Below are positions 22,264-31,404 of a stretch of DNA of 43,768 bases, in pieces (position 1 is the stretch's first letter; every line of letters starts with the position of its first letter). Both the position numbers and the translations under genes were made by a program. The stretch comes from an uncultured bacterium (GTDB lineage Bacteria > Bacillota > Clostridia > Christensenellales > CAG-917), in the NCBI GenBank assembly GCA_949432885.1, contig CASQXY010000012.1, positions 1 to 43,768 of the forward strand, in the 5' to 3' direction. The notes below the pieces were generated by a model. It was not told the origin of the DNA and did not search any database. It saw only the letters and a list, made by a program, of their open reading frames with translations.

Positions 22264-23667
22264 CTACTCTTCTTTGCCGTTCCTGCTCTCTCTGAGTCTG
22301 CGCAAAAAATGCGGCACGCTGTTTTGCGGAACATCCATTCTCGAAGAGCCTACGCTGTTTTGTCTGTTTTCCGAACCGTACTGCGGCGCGGGCTGAGCGG
22401 GCGCGGCAGGCTGTGATTGCTGATAAGGCTGCGGCGTCGGACGGCTGTTTTCTCCGAATACGGGTCTGACGGGACGCGGAGGAACGGTCTGCTGTACGGG
22501 AGACGGCTGTTCCTTACGCACTACGTCCGCCGCGGCGAGCGTCTGAGAAAGAGGACGCTGAGGAGGCGTATGCTGGGCTTCCATTACCTTTTGCGAATTT
22601 ACCTTTTCGTTTTTGAAGCCCGTCGCAATTATGGTTATCGTAACGTCGTGTTTATTCGGTTCCGTGGTGGAGCCGAAAACGATATTAGCTTCGGGGTCAA
22701 GCACTGACTGTATGAGCTGACTGCATTCGTCCACTTCGCCGAGCGTAAGGTCATCGCCGCCTACGAAGTTGATTATAAGACCCGTGGCGCCTACTAAGTC
22801 CGTCTCGATAAGGGGGTTTGTCGCCGCCGCGCGTATTGCGTCGTATACTCTGTTTTCTCCGTCGCCGCTGCCCACGCCGATATGCGCAAGACCGCTCTTT
22901 GTAAGCACGGTTTTCACATCAGCGAAGTCTACGTTTATATATCCCGGCTTGGTGATGAGATTGCTCACTCCGATTACGCCTTGTCTCAAAATGTTGTCCG
23001 CCTGCGCAAAAGCAACGGGCATCGGCGCGTTGGGAGGAAGTTTGTCAATCAGCCTTTGATTCGGAATGATAAGCAGCGTATCGACATAATTGCGAAGCTC
23101 GGCAATGCCCTGTTCCGCATTTCTGATACGCTTTTTGCCCTCGAAGTTGAAGGGTTTTGTGACGACCGCAACCGTGAGGATATTCATATCGCGCGCGATA
23201 CTCGCTACGACAGGAGCCGCACCCGTGCCAGTGCCTCCGCCCATTCCGACGGTGATAAACAGCAGGTCGACGCCTTGAAGAGCCGCTTTTATGCGTTCGC
23301 GCGACTCCTCCGCGGCCTTTTTGCCTATTTCGGGGATAGAGCCTGCGCCGAGTCCTCTCGTGAGCTTCTCACCCAACTGAATCTTGCATTGCGGAGGAAG
23401 CGGAGACGCGTCGAGCGCCATTTTGTCCGTGTTCATAACCGCAAACGTCGCGCTGTCCACCCCGTCTTTGACCATGCCGTTGACGGCGTTACAGCCGCCC
23501 CCGCCGACGCCTACGACGACGATATTCGCAACTCCCTCAATCTTTTGAGAGATAGGAGGATACTTCGTATCGGGTGTCGCATATGCCGCGGGCTGAGATT
23601 CGTAATTTCCGTTTCCGACGCTTGCGTCGGAATAATTTTCATATGTATATTGGTCGTCGAAACTCAT
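22264..23667 (-). CDS. ftsZ: Cell division protein FtsZ
   Basis: Tubulin-like GTPase that forms the division ring, and the polar ring in sporulation. The tubulin signature GGGTGTG is at residues 143-149 and the Rossmann loop GVGGGGCNAVN near 53-63. The GTPase core ends near 360. A linker of about 85 residues rich in Pro and Gln follows, and the C-terminal peptide VPHFLRRLRE is the partner-binding tail for FtsA/SepF. An N-terminal extension of about 45 polar residues (acidic and Tyr-rich) precedes the core, longer than usual. GGAGG precedes the ATG, which overlaps the ftsA-like stop by four bases. Confidence 0.98.
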   Translation of the reverse strand: MSFDDQYTYENYSDASVGNGNYESQPAAYATPDTKYPPISQKIEGVANIVVVGVGGGGCNAVNGMVKDGVDSATFAVMNTDKMALDASPLPPQCKIQLGEKLTRGLGAGSIPEIGKKAAEESRERIKAALQGVDLLFITVGMGGGTGTGAAPVVASIARDMNILTVAVVTKPFNFEGKKRIRNAEQGIAELRNYVDTLLIIPNQRLIDKLPPNAPMPVAFAQADNILRQGVIGVSNLITKPGYINVDFADVKTVLTKSGLAHIGVGSGDGENRVYDAIRAAATNPLIETDLVGATGLIINFVGGDDLTLGEVDECSQLIQSVLDPEANIVFGSTTEPNKHDVTITIIATGFKNEKVNSQKVMEAQHTPPQRPLSQTLAAADVVRKEQPSPVQQTVPPRPVRPVFGENSRPTPQPYQQSQPAAPAQPAPQYGSENRQNSVGSSRMDVPQNSVPHFLRRLRESRNGKEE

Positions 23668-24833
23668 CTGTTACCTCCAAAAAATAAACCTTTTATCTTC
23701 GCGCCCACGCTTGTTTTGGATAGCGTATCCGCAACAAGCAGTAACGCAGTTTTTGAACTGTCATCCGCTCTTACAAAACCCGGAAGTTTGGGCGTAAGAA
23801 TTTCCATGCCCTTTTCCAGTTTTTCTCCGAGATATTTTTTTGCGCCGCGCATGGGCGCGATTCCCTCTCCCGTGAGGTAAACGGGCATATAAGACGGAGC
23901 TTCGTCCTTTATGCCGTCCAAAATTCTGAGCAGCATATCCGCAAAAACATCCAATCTGTTTTTGACGATGCGGCAAACGAATGCCGCGGGCACGGAGGAG
24001 TTCTCATCCCCGACGAGAATTTCATCCTCGCTGTAATTGAGATTGAGGTCCACGAGCTTCTTCGCTTCGAGAGCCATATCGTACGGCACGTCGAGAGCGT
24101 CGCAAATATCCGCCGCAATGTGACCTCCGCCGAGGGAAAAGGATTTCAAATCCAAAATACCCTCGCCTTTTGCAAGAGATACAGACGTGGACAGATATCC
24201 GACGTCCACGAGCATATAAACGCTTTCTCTCTGTTCCTCGTCGAGAAGCGAAATGCATTCCGCCCAACTCGAAGAAATATATCTGACATCGGTGAAGCCA
24301 AGCTCTGCCGCGAACTTGTCAAACACCGACAGAAAGCGGTTTTCGGCAAGCATATAAGACACGCATGCCTCCACGCCGCTCGCATACATGCCGCGCACGT
24401 CCGAATACAGTCCGTCTTCGCTGTCGACGGCAAAATATATTGCGGAAGTGTTGATGACGGTGTAATCCGAACCGTCGAAATCGTTGCCCTTGTTCAAAAG
24501 AAAATCTATATCGTCGTCGACTACGCGTCTTTTCCTGTCAAGGCGTACCGACACCTCTCTAGACACCGCCGCGGTAAACTCCGCAGGCACTCCGATAAAC
24601 AGACGTTTGGAGCGTGAAGCCGCATTTTTCATAGCTTCCGAAAGCACGCTTTTCGCCGTACGTAAAGTGGCGGTTTCATCAAACCATTCACCGTTGCAAT
24701 AGCCGGGATGTTCCTTTTCGACAACGGATTTTATTCCGAATACGCTCTGAGCTTTTTTAACGCCGACAATAGCGGACAAAAGACGCGAAGTAACGTCGAG
24801 TACAACGATATCTTTTGTGAACAGTCCGCTCAT
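23664..24833 (-). CDS. ftsA: Divergent FtsA-like division protein
   Basis: A 389-residue protein of the actin/HSP70 ATPase fold, judged by layout: an opening strand-turn (VVLDVTSRLLSAIVG), a central FtsA-type region (residues about 85-165), a second phosphate region (MLVDVGYLSTSVSLAKG) and an adenosine loop (YLTGEGIAPM). It ends IKGLFFGGNR, a short amphipathic helix like the FtsA membrane tether. The phosphate loops are degenerate: DVTS where FtsA has DIGT, and no GGGT in the second. Nucleotide binding may therefore be changed or lost. The direct ATGA overlap with ftsZ makes FtsA the best call. It starts its own transcript from a strong promoter. Confidence 0.8.
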   Translation of the reverse strand: MSGLFTKDIVVLDVTSRLLSAIVGVKKAQSVFGIKSVVEKEHPGYCNGEWFDETATLRTAKSVLSEAMKNAASRSKRLFIGVPAEFTAAVSREVSVRLDRKRRVVDDDIDFLLNKGNDFDGSDYTVINTSAIYFAVDSEDGLYSDVRGMYASGVEACVSYMLAENRFLSVFDKFAAELGFTDVRYISSSWAECISLLDEEQRESVYMLVDVGYLSTSVSLAKGEGILDLKSFSLGGGHIAADICDALDVPYDMALEAKKLVDLNLNYSEDEILVGDENSSVPAAFVCRIVKNRLDVFADMLLRILDGIKDEAPSYMPVYLTGEGIAPMRGAKKYLGEKLEKGMEILTPKLPGFVRADDSSKTALLLVADTLSKTSVGAKIKGLFFGGNR

Positions 24834-24864
24834 CTTCTCCCGCTCCTATGCGCGTTCGCATAAA

Positions 24865-24884
24865 ATATTTAATATATTAAATAT
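24865..24884. promoter_or_regulatory. 20-bp perfect palindrome at the ftsA promoter
   Basis: ATATTTAATA joined to TATTAAATAT without a gap, overlapping five bases of the -10 and the transcription start. It is all A/T, so chance symmetry is possible, but its placement is that of an operator. Confidence 0.45.
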
Positions 24885-24908
24885 ATATATTCTTAGAAGC
24901 GTTGTCAA
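24880..24908 (-). promoter_or_regulatory. Promoter of ftsA-ftsZ
   Basis: TTGACA (24908-24903), 17 bases, TATATT (24885-24880), about 47 bases before the ftsA-like ATG. It makes ftsAZ a unit separable from the upstream wall genes. Confidence 0.85.
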
Positions 24909-25001
24909 TCCCTTGACGGTGACTTTTGCGAATTTTTTATAAAATTTCAATTTGCGGCGCTCAAATCAAATCCGCAAGGAAGCGGGAACGGACATCCGAT
25001 T

Positions 25002-26267
25002 TTATGACGGAAACCGTTCCCTTCTTATATCTGCTCCGAGAGATGAAAACATAGCTTCAAAATTCTCGTATCCTCTGTCTATGAAATGCGGATTATATAC
25101 TCGGCTTTCACCCTCCGTCTTCAACGCCGCTATGCAAAGACCCGCGCCTCCCCGCAAATCGGAAGCGATAAGAGCTGCGCCGCGCATTCCTTTTTCTTTT
25201 CCGAACACCGTCGCGGAATTTGCGCATACGGAAATATCCGCACCCATTTTGGCAAATTCGCGCGCATGAGCAAATCTCCCGTCGAACACCGTTTCGCATA
25301 TCTTGCTCGTACCGTCCGAAAAACACTGACAGGCAAAATACTGAGGCTGCATATCCGTGGGGAAAAGCGGATACGGCGCGGTTATCACCGACTTCGCGCG
25401 CACACGGCCCTGCGAGCGCACTCGCAGACAAACGCCGCTCTCCTCGACCTCGCAATACCGCGAGCGAAAAGCCTGTATAACGGAGCGCATATCGTCCGGA
25501 CTGACTCCGTAGATAGTCGCGTCTCCGCCGCAGAGCGAAACGGCGGCAAGCACCGTCCCCGCGACAATCCTGTCTCCGCCCGCGCTTAGCACGGCTCCCC
25601 CGAGGCGCTTCACGCCCTCTACTTTTATAACGGACGTGCCCTCTCCGCTTATTTTCGCACCCATAGCTTTGAGTCCTCTCGCCAAAGCTACGATTTCGGG
25701 TTCTCGCGCGCAGTTGACGAGCATGGTATTTCCCTCCGCCAACGAAGCGCACATAAGCAGATTTTCCGTCGCGCCCACGCTGGGATATCGCATAAATATA
25801 TCCGCTCCGTGCAGTTTGTCCGCGGTACATCTGAGAAAGTTCCCGTCGCATTCCGTGCGCGCGCCCATGCGCCTGAGTCCGTCGAGATGAATATCAAGAG
25901 GTCTCGCGCCTATATCGCACCCTCCCGGCAAGGGCATTTCCACGCTCCCCGCCGAACTCAAAAGTGCGCCGAGCATAAACATTGACGAGCGCATTGACTT
26001 GCAAAGAGTCTCGCTCGCACGCGCGCTTGTCGCTTTTCCGCTCACGCATATACGCCTGCCGTCGCGCGTCACGCGCGCGCCCGTTTCGGCGAGTAAATCG
26101 GTCATTGCATCTACGTCAGATATGTACGGACAGTCTTCGACCGTAAGCTCTTCATCGGTCAGTATTCCCGCCGCAAGCAAAGGAAGCACGGCGTTTTTCG
26201 CGCCGTGTACCGTTACCGAACCTTCAAGCCGTCTGCCGCCGTTTATTACGATACATTCTCCGTTCAT
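25002..26267 (-). CDS. murA: UDP-N-acetylglucosamine 1-carboxyvinyltransferase
   Basis: First committed enzyme of peptidoglycan synthesis, transferring enolpyruvate from PEP to UDP-GlcNAc in the cytosol. K24-N25 (HGAKNA) binds substrate. The catalytic cysteine is C117 in PGGCDIGARP, the residue fosfomycin alkylates, so the enzyme should be sensitive. The conserved LFPTDMQPQ and SDLRGGAGL motifs are present, and the length of 421 is normal. It begins three bases after the ftsW stop. murA between ftsW and ftsA is unusual, since murG-murB or murC-ftsQ normally fill this place. A GGGAACGG/CCGTTCCC dyad (24984-24991 with 25014-25021) lies across its stop codon. Confidence 0.96.
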   Translation of the reverse strand: MNGECIVINGGRRLEGSVTVHGAKNAVLPLLAAGILTDEELTVEDCPYISDVDAMTDLLAETGARVTRDGRRICVSGKATSARASETLCKSMRSSMFMLGALLSSAGSVEMPLPGGCDIGARPLDIHLDGLRRMGARTECDGNFLRCTADKLHGADIFMRYPSVGATENLLMCASLAEGNTMLVNCAREPEIVALARGLKAMGAKISGEGTSVIKVEGVKRLGGAVLSAGGDRIVAGTVLAAVSLCGGDATIYGVSPDDMRSVIQAFRSRYCEVEESGVCLRVRSQGRVRAKSVITAPYPLFPTDMQPQYFACQCFSDGTSKICETVFDGRFAHAREFAKMGADISVCANSATVFGKEKGMRGAALIASDLRGGAGLCIAALKTEGESRVYNPHFIDRGYENFEAMFSSLGADIRRERFPS

Positions 26268-26270
26268 ACT

Positions 26271-27485
26271 TCACCGTATGCTTATTTTGCGTTTTGGGTG
26301 TTTAAGCGGCAAAGTATCTTCCTCCGCAAAGGTATCGACCCTTGCAAAAGGCAGTCTGTTGCGAGATATGGAAAGCAAAATTCCCACCGCTGCAAGGTAC
26401 GCAACAAGCGAGCTTCCGCCTGCGCTCACAAACGGCAGAGGAAGTCCCGTAGGAGGCACGGCTCCGCATACGACGGCTACGTTGAGCAGAGCCTGCACGG
26501 TGGTCACCGCGGTTATGCCCGCCGCAAGATAACATGAATATCTGTCCTGCGCCTGTCGCGCTATTTTTATTCCGCGTACTGCGATTATCAAAAACAGCGA
26601 CATTATGAGCGCAACTCCCGCCAGCCCCGTTTCTTCGCCTATAACGGAGAGTATAAAGTCGCTTTCCGCGAACGGAAGGAAGAGATACTTTTGCCTCGAA
26701 GCGAAAAGCCCTACCCCGAAAAGTCCGCCGCTTCCCAATGCGTAATACGACTGAATGAGCTGATAGCCCTCCTCCAACGGAGATTCCCACGGGTCTAAAA
26801 AAGCAAGCAGTCTCTGCATTCTGTACGGCTCGACGAGGATAAGCACGACGGCGCCTATTATTACAGGAACGATTAGCAGTAAAAGGTGCTTTATCCGCGC
26901 GCCGCTCACAAACAGCATTATGAAAATGACCGCAACTGCGCACATCGTAATGGACATATTTGGTTCGAGTATGAGAAGCACGCACACCGCGCCGCCTGCG
27001 AGCAGTATCGCAAGCACTCCCCGAAATTTGGACATATCCGTTTTGGAGGCGATGAGCGAAAGCATCATAACCATAAAAAACTTAGCGTATTCGGACGGCT
27101 GAATGGTGAAAAAGCCCAGATTGAGCCAACGTTTGGCGCCGTAGCTCTCCACGCCTATGACGGGCAGAAATACAAGCCCTAACAGCAGAATTCCTATCAG
27201 ATAAAGCGGAATCGTCGCTTTTTTTACGGATTTTATATTTGCGAAAGACAGCCCCAGCATAGCGAACAACCCGAGAGCCAAGGCAATGCCCTGCGTTTTA
27301 ACATAGTGAAACGGGTCGCCGAACTGCACACCAGCCGAATATGACGACGCGGAATAAATGAACAGCAAACCGATTAGGCTCAATATAACGGAGACTGCGG
27401 CAAGAGGCTTGTCCACGCCGCGCGAGCCGCCTATATACGCGCTATCCGCTGCGTTTGACGCGAATCTGCGAATAATTCCTCTCAT
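26271..27485 (-). CDS. ftsW: SEDS peptidoglycan polymerase FtsW/SpoVE
   Basis: A 404-residue membrane protein with about ten spans and the SEDS glycosyltransferase signature: YAKFFMVMML, SDFILSVIGEETGLAG (the conserved acidic stretch) and GLPLPFVSAGGSSLVAYL near the end. It polymerises lipid II at the septum with a class B PBP, which is also encoded in this cluster. GGAG lies seven bases before the ATG. It follows murD by one base. In spore formers this gene may serve division and cortex synthesis (SpoVE); the sequence does not decide between them. Confidence 0.94.
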   Translation of the reverse strand: MRGIIRRFASNAADSAYIGGSRGVDKPLAAVSVILSLIGLLFIYSASSYSAGVQFGDPFHYVKTQGIALALGLFAMLGLSFANIKSVKKATIPLYLIGILLLGLVFLPVIGVESYGAKRWLNLGFFTIQPSEYAKFFMVMMLSLIASKTDMSKFRGVLAILLAGGAVCVLLILEPNMSITMCAVAVIFIMLFVSGARIKHLLLLIVPVIIGAVVLILVEPYRMQRLLAFLDPWESPLEEGYQLIQSYYALGSGGLFGVGLFASRQKYLFLPFAESDFILSVIGEETGLAGVALIMSLFLIIAVRGIKIARQAQDRYSCYLAAGITAVTTVQALLNVAVVCGAVPPTGLPLPFVSAGGSSLVAYLAAVGILLSISRNRLPFARVDTFAEEDTLPLKHPKRKISIR

Positions 27486-27486
27486 T

Positions 27487-28794
27487 TTAAAGCTCCGCGC
27501 GAAGCGCTCTTACGCAGGTATCGAAATGCCTGCCTCTCATTTTGTAATCGGAAAACGAATCGAAGCTCTTGGAGGACGGTGAAAAGAGTATATTCGGATA
27601 CGCATGCGCTTTTGCTATATCGAAAGACGCTCTGAGCGCGGACATAATACTGTCGCAGGTCGAAATACTCCCGAAAGCGACAGCCGCGGCACAATCGGTT
27701 ATTTCACGCGCGTTTTCGCCGCACACGCATATGTAACGGATATTTTTCGGAAGCTGAGCAAACAATTCCGCAAAATTCTCTTCCCTCTTTGCTCCGCCCA
27801 GTATCAGAACGCAATCCCCCTCCGTGGCTTCGCATGCGCTTATACAGGAGGAAACGTTTGTCGCTTTGCTGTCGTTATAGATGGCTATACCGTCTATGCA
27901 ATCCACTTTTTGGCGGCGGTATTTCGGACGCTCGAATTCTATCGCGCCCGCCGCTGTTCCGTACGCGGATATGCCGTGAGTCATGCTTACGGCAACAGCG
28001 GCAAGGAGGTTTTCTATCTCCGCGCCGCGCATATCCACCTCGTCAAGCGAGAGAACTGGCGTGCCGTCAAAGCAGACAAAGCCCGACGATATATACGCTC
28101 CTCCGCGAACGGGACGGGATAAGCTGAAAGGGACTTTTTTTGCGGCGGAATTTTCTGCGAGCGCGCAGACAATCGGGTCGTCGGCGTTGTATACTGCAAA
28201 ATCCTGTTCCGACTGACATGCGAAAATTTTCGCCTTTGCCGCTATGTATTTCTCCATGCTCCCGTGTCTTTCCAAGTGGTCGGGCTTGATATTGAGTATA
28301 ACCGCCGTATCGGGAGAAAACTTTACGCAGCTTTCAAGCTGAAAGCTGCTCGCCTCCACGACAGCTACCTCCGTCGCGTCCAGTCTGTCCGCTATCGAGG
28401 AAAATGGAGTGCCTATATTTCCCACTGCATATGAAGACTTGCCCGCGCGGCGGAATATGTAATCGATGAGCATTGTCGCGGTGGTCTTGCCGTTTGTACC
28501 CGTGACGGCAATCTGTTCCGCGCGGCAAAATTCGGAAGCCAGTTCCATTTCGCCGATTATCAGCTTATTTGCGAATTTCGCGTCAAGCAGGAAATCCTTT
28601 GAACCTCCGACCCCCGGACTGAGCACTATTATATCTGCTGAGTCTATGACGCCTTTGCTGTTCGTAGCGCCCTTCGCTTCGGGATTATCGTCGTATATAA
28701 CGGCTTTTGCGCCCTTTTCTCTCACAAGTTGATATGCGGACATTCCGCTTGCGCCCGCGCCGTAAACGACGACGTTCTTCCCGACTAATCTCAT
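27487..28794 (-). CDS. murD: UDP-N-acetylmuramoylalanine-D-glutamate ligase
   Basis: ATP-dependent ligase adding D-glutamate to UDP-MurNAc-L-Ala in the cytosol. Residues 1-90 are the UMP-binding domain starting VVVYGAGASGMSA. The ATP loop VTGTNGKTTATM and the central KPDHLERHG follow. The C-terminal domain has YNDSKATN and GGAKREENF (normally GGxDK). 435 residues is a normal length. Four-base overlap with mraY. Confidence 0.96.
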   Translation of the reverse strand: MRLVGKNVVVYGAGASGMSAYQLVREKGAKAVIYDDNPEAKGATNSKGVIDSADIIVLSPGVGGSKDFLLDAKFANKLIIGEMELASEFCRAEQIAVTGTNGKTTATMLIDYIFRRAGKSSYAVGNIGTPFSSIADRLDATEVAVVEASSFQLESCVKFSPDTAVILNIKPDHLERHGSMEKYIAAKAKIFACQSEQDFAVYNADDPIVCALAENSAAKKVPFSLSRPVRGGAYISSGFVCFDGTPVLSLDEVDMRGAEIENLLAAVAVSMTHGISAYGTAAGAIEFERPKYRRQKVDCIDGIAIYNDSKATNVSSCISACEATEGDCVLILGGAKREENFAELFAQLPKNIRYICVCGENAREITDCAAAVAFGSISTCDSIMSALRASFDIAKAHAYPNILFSPSSKSFDSFSDYKMRGRHFDTCVRALRAEL

Positions 28795-29792
28795 ACTGCC
28801 CTCGCAAATATCAGCGTCAAGGCTCCTCCTATAAGACTGACCGCAAAGTATATCGTAACGATTTTGCTTTCATGCAGACCCTTCATTTCCAAATGGTGAT
28901 GGAAGGGAGCCATCAGGAATATGCGTTTCTTTGTCAGCTTAAAGTAAAGCACTTGCAATATAACTGATATGCTGGACCATACAAACATTATGCCCGATGT
29001 GACGATTAAAAGCGGATTTTTCAAAAAAACCGCTACGCTGGCGCATGCCGCGCCGAGGGCAAGCGACCCCGTATCGCCCATCATTATTTTTGCGGGGAAG
29101 CCGTTGAATATCAGATATCCCATCACACCTCCCAGCATAGATACGCAAAATACTCCGAGCGAAAGCACTTGGCCTGCGTACTCCGTATCTCCGCGATTCT
29201 CCGCGTCCATATACGTGAGGAATATGAGCAGTGAAAATCCGAAGAAGTACGCAACCGAAGTATAGCCCGCAAGTCCGTCCAGTCCGTCCGTAAGATTCAC
29301 GGAATTGGTTGCGGCGATGTATACGAGTATGACGAATGGGATTATGCCCCAGCTTAGGTTCAGCGTGGTCTGCGTAAAAGGCAATGCTATTTCCGTTCCG
29401 ATATATCCCGAAGCATAGACGAAATAGCCCGCCGCCGCACTCAGACCGACCTGACCGATTATCTTCTGATATGGCTTTAATCCCAAGTTTCTGGAAAAAC
29501 GTATTTTGATGAAATCGTCCAGAAATCCGAGCAAACAAAAACCCATAGCAAGAGCTACCGCAACGATTGACAGTGCTTTGAATTCTACGAGCGAAAATAT
29601 CAGCGCGGGAATCAAAAAGATAAATCCGCCCATCGTAGGAGTTCCGCTCTTATGTTCGTGCTGTTTCACGTAGCCTAACACCGTCTGCTTGGCTTTGAGC
29701 TTCGCCATCAGCTTTATGACGAGAGGCGCGATTATTACGGACAGCGCTACCGAAGCTATAAAATATACAAGTAATTTGATTCCTCCGCTCAT
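28791..29792 (-). CDS. mraY: Phospho-N-acetylmuramoyl-pentapeptide transferase
   Basis: Integral membrane enzyme that makes lipid I from UDP-MurNAc-pentapeptide and undecaprenyl phosphate. About ten spans in 333 residues. Catalytic signatures are FLDDFIK, the NLTDGLDGLAG loop, MGDTGSLALG and PFHHHLEMKG. It overlaps murE and murD by four bases each, so the three are translationally coupled. murF, normally between murE and mraY, is absent. Confidence 0.97.
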   Translation of the reverse strand: MSGGIKLLVYFIASVALSVIIAPLVIKLMAKLKAKQTVLGYVKQHEHKSGTPTMGGFIFLIPALIFSLVEFKALSIVAVALAMGFCLLGFLDDFIKIRFSRNLGLKPYQKIIGQVGLSAAAGYFVYASGYIGTEIALPFTQTTLNLSWGIIPFVILVYIAATNSVNLTDGLDGLAGYTSVAYFFGFSLLIFLTYMDAENRGDTEYAGQVLSLGVFCVSMLGGVMGYLIFNGFPAKIMMGDTGSLALGAACASVAVFLKNPLLIVTSGIMFVWSSISVILQVLYFKLTKKRIFLMAPFHHHLEMKGLHESKIVTIYFAVSLIGGALTLIFARAV

Positions 29793-31231
29793 CTCAACTG
29801 CCCGTACCTTTCCACCACGTCAAAATCGTTGTAGGGTATTTTTCTGCCTCTTATTTCCAGATAGCCTTCATTTCCCTTTCCCGCAATGACAAGCGTATCG
29901 CCCTCCTCCATCTCAGAAAGCGCGAAGCGCACCGCCTCTATTCTGTCGACTATGCTTTTTGTGTCCTTTATGTTCACGCCCGCTTCTATATCCCTGATAA
30001 TATCCTGCGGATTCTCTCCTCTCGGATTGTCGCTTGTGATAATTATCGAATCGCTGTAAACGGACGCCACCTCTCCCATCAGCTTTCGCTTTTGCGAGTC
30101 TCTTTCGCCGCCGCATCCGAATACTGTTATCAGCCTCGATTTCGTAAGAGTCCGAGCGGTGGACAGCAACTGCTTCAAGCCGTCGGGAGTATGCGCGAAA
30201 TCGATGATTATAGTACCTTTATCGTTGCGTAAAACCGAAAATCTGCCCTTTACGGTCTTTATTTTGCGCACTGCGCGAGACAGCGTTTCTCCGTCGATTC
30301 CAAGCTCGTAGGCGGCAGCCAAAACGGCGAGCAGATTGTATACGTTAAACTCGCCGAACAGCCGACTTTTGCAATCTACGATTTCGTCGTTGAGATTGGC
30401 TACGAAACTTATTCCGACCGTATCCTCTCTTACGTTTACCGCAAAACAATCCGCAGGATTGTAAAGTCCGTAGCTCACCGCAGGCAGATTTTCTTCTTCC
30501 AGACGGCGCAACAGTATCCGTCCGCTTTCGTCGTCCACGTTTATTATAGCCTTGCGGATATGCTCCTTTGTGAAATATGACATTTTGACTCCACAGTAAT
30601 TTGCAAAATCCTTGAAATAATCCAAATGATCCTGCGTGATGTTGGTGAGTATCGCCAAATCCGCCTTTATGTCCCCGAGCTTTTCAAGATAAATCGCGTG
30701 CGCGCTCACCTCCGATATCACCACGCCGCACCCTTTGGCTCTCATTCGGAATAAAAGCGAATTGAGCTCGTACGGGTCGGGCGTCGTGAGGCTCTGCCCT
30801 ACTTTTTCTCCGTCGATATAATGTCCTTCCGTTCCTATCAGTCCGCATTTTATTCCTGCGAACGTAAGCACCGAAGAAAGATAGTGCGCGGTTGAGGTTT
30901 TACCGTTTGTACCCACCACGGCTATTATTTTGAGGTAGTTTGACGGATTCATGAAAAAATTTTCGCACAGCTTAGCGTATGCTAAACGTGCATTGTCTAC
31001 GAGCACGTATTTTATATCGGGATTTTGCGGCTTCTTTGCCGTTACTGCGACGAAAGGCACTGATACGCTATCCAGATAATCGTTTCCGTCGCCGTTTTCA
31101 CCCTCCATGCAAACAAAAATATCACCCTCTTTCACTTCCTTGGAATTTATCCTTATCTCGTGTATTTCGCAATTATTTTCAACGTTTGATTCGAGCACGT
31201 TTAGACCCTTCAATAATCTTTCAAGTTCCAT
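29789..31231 (-). CDS. murE: UDP-MurNAc-L-Ala-D-Glu:meso-diaminopimelate ligase
   Basis: Adds the third stem residue. The ATP loop GTNGKTS is at 107-113. The substrate-selecting motif is DNPR at 401-404, the form that reads meso-diaminopimelate, not lysine, so the wall is predicted to be mDAP-type. 480 residues. GGAGG lies eight bases before the ATG, and a promoter is visible 30-58 bases upstream. The preceding PBP gene has its own terminator, so murE starts a second unit inside the cluster. Confidence 0.96.
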   Translation of the reverse strand: MELERLLKGLNVLESNVENNCEIHEIRINSKEVKEGDIFVCMEGENGDGNDYLDSVSVPFVAVTAKKPQNPDIKYVLVDNARLAYAKLCENFFMNPSNYLKIIAVVGTNGKTSTAHYLSSVLTFAGIKCGLIGTEGHYIDGEKVGQSLTTPDPYELNSLLFRMRAKGCGVVISEVSAHAIYLEKLGDIKADLAILTNITQDHLDYFKDFANYCGVKMSYFTKEHIRKAIINVDDESGRILLRRLEEENLPAVSYGLYNPADCFAVNVREDTVGISFVANLNDEIVDCKSRLFGEFNVYNLLAVLAAAYELGIDGETLSRAVRKIKTVKGRFSVLRNDKGTIIIDFAHTPDGLKQLLSTARTLTKSRLITVFGCGGERDSQKRKLMGEVASVYSDSIIITSDNPRGENPQDIIRDIEAGVNIKDTKSIVDRIEAVRFALSEMEEGDTLVIAGKGNEGYLEIRGRKIPYNDFDVVERYGQLR

Positions 31232-31260
31232 AGAGACAGCCTCCGAGTGTTTATAAAACT

Positions 31261-31289
31261 ATGATAATGAGTATAAGTGTCACAATCAA
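31261..31289 (-). promoter_or_regulatory. Promoter of the murE-mraY-murD-ftsW-murA unit
   Basis: TTGATT (31289-31284), 17 bases, TATCAT (31266-31261) on the minus strand, 29 bases before murE. A moderate match, supported by the terminator just upstream. Confidence 0.55.
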
Positions 31290-31348
31290 CCGCACCGCAA
31301 AACAAGACAGCAACGGAAATTCTTTTCACCCCGTCCGTATGAACGCCG

Positions 31349-31375
31349 AAAAGCGGGAACGAAACTCCCGCTTTT
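31349..31375 (-). terminator. Terminator after the PBP gene
   Basis: AAAAGCGGGA (31349-31358) pairs with TCCCGCTTTT (31366-31375), 7-base loop. It ends the mraZ-to-PBP transcript and splits the cell-wall cluster in two. Confidence 0.8.
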
Positions 31376-31404
31376 TAGGTCTTTGTAATATAATTACAAA
31401 CGGA

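Noticed and set aside
31255..31290. Fur/PerR-like box before murE (TGATAATGAGTATAA)
   Set aside because: Symmetry is poor beyond one half, and the bases are explained by the -10 element.
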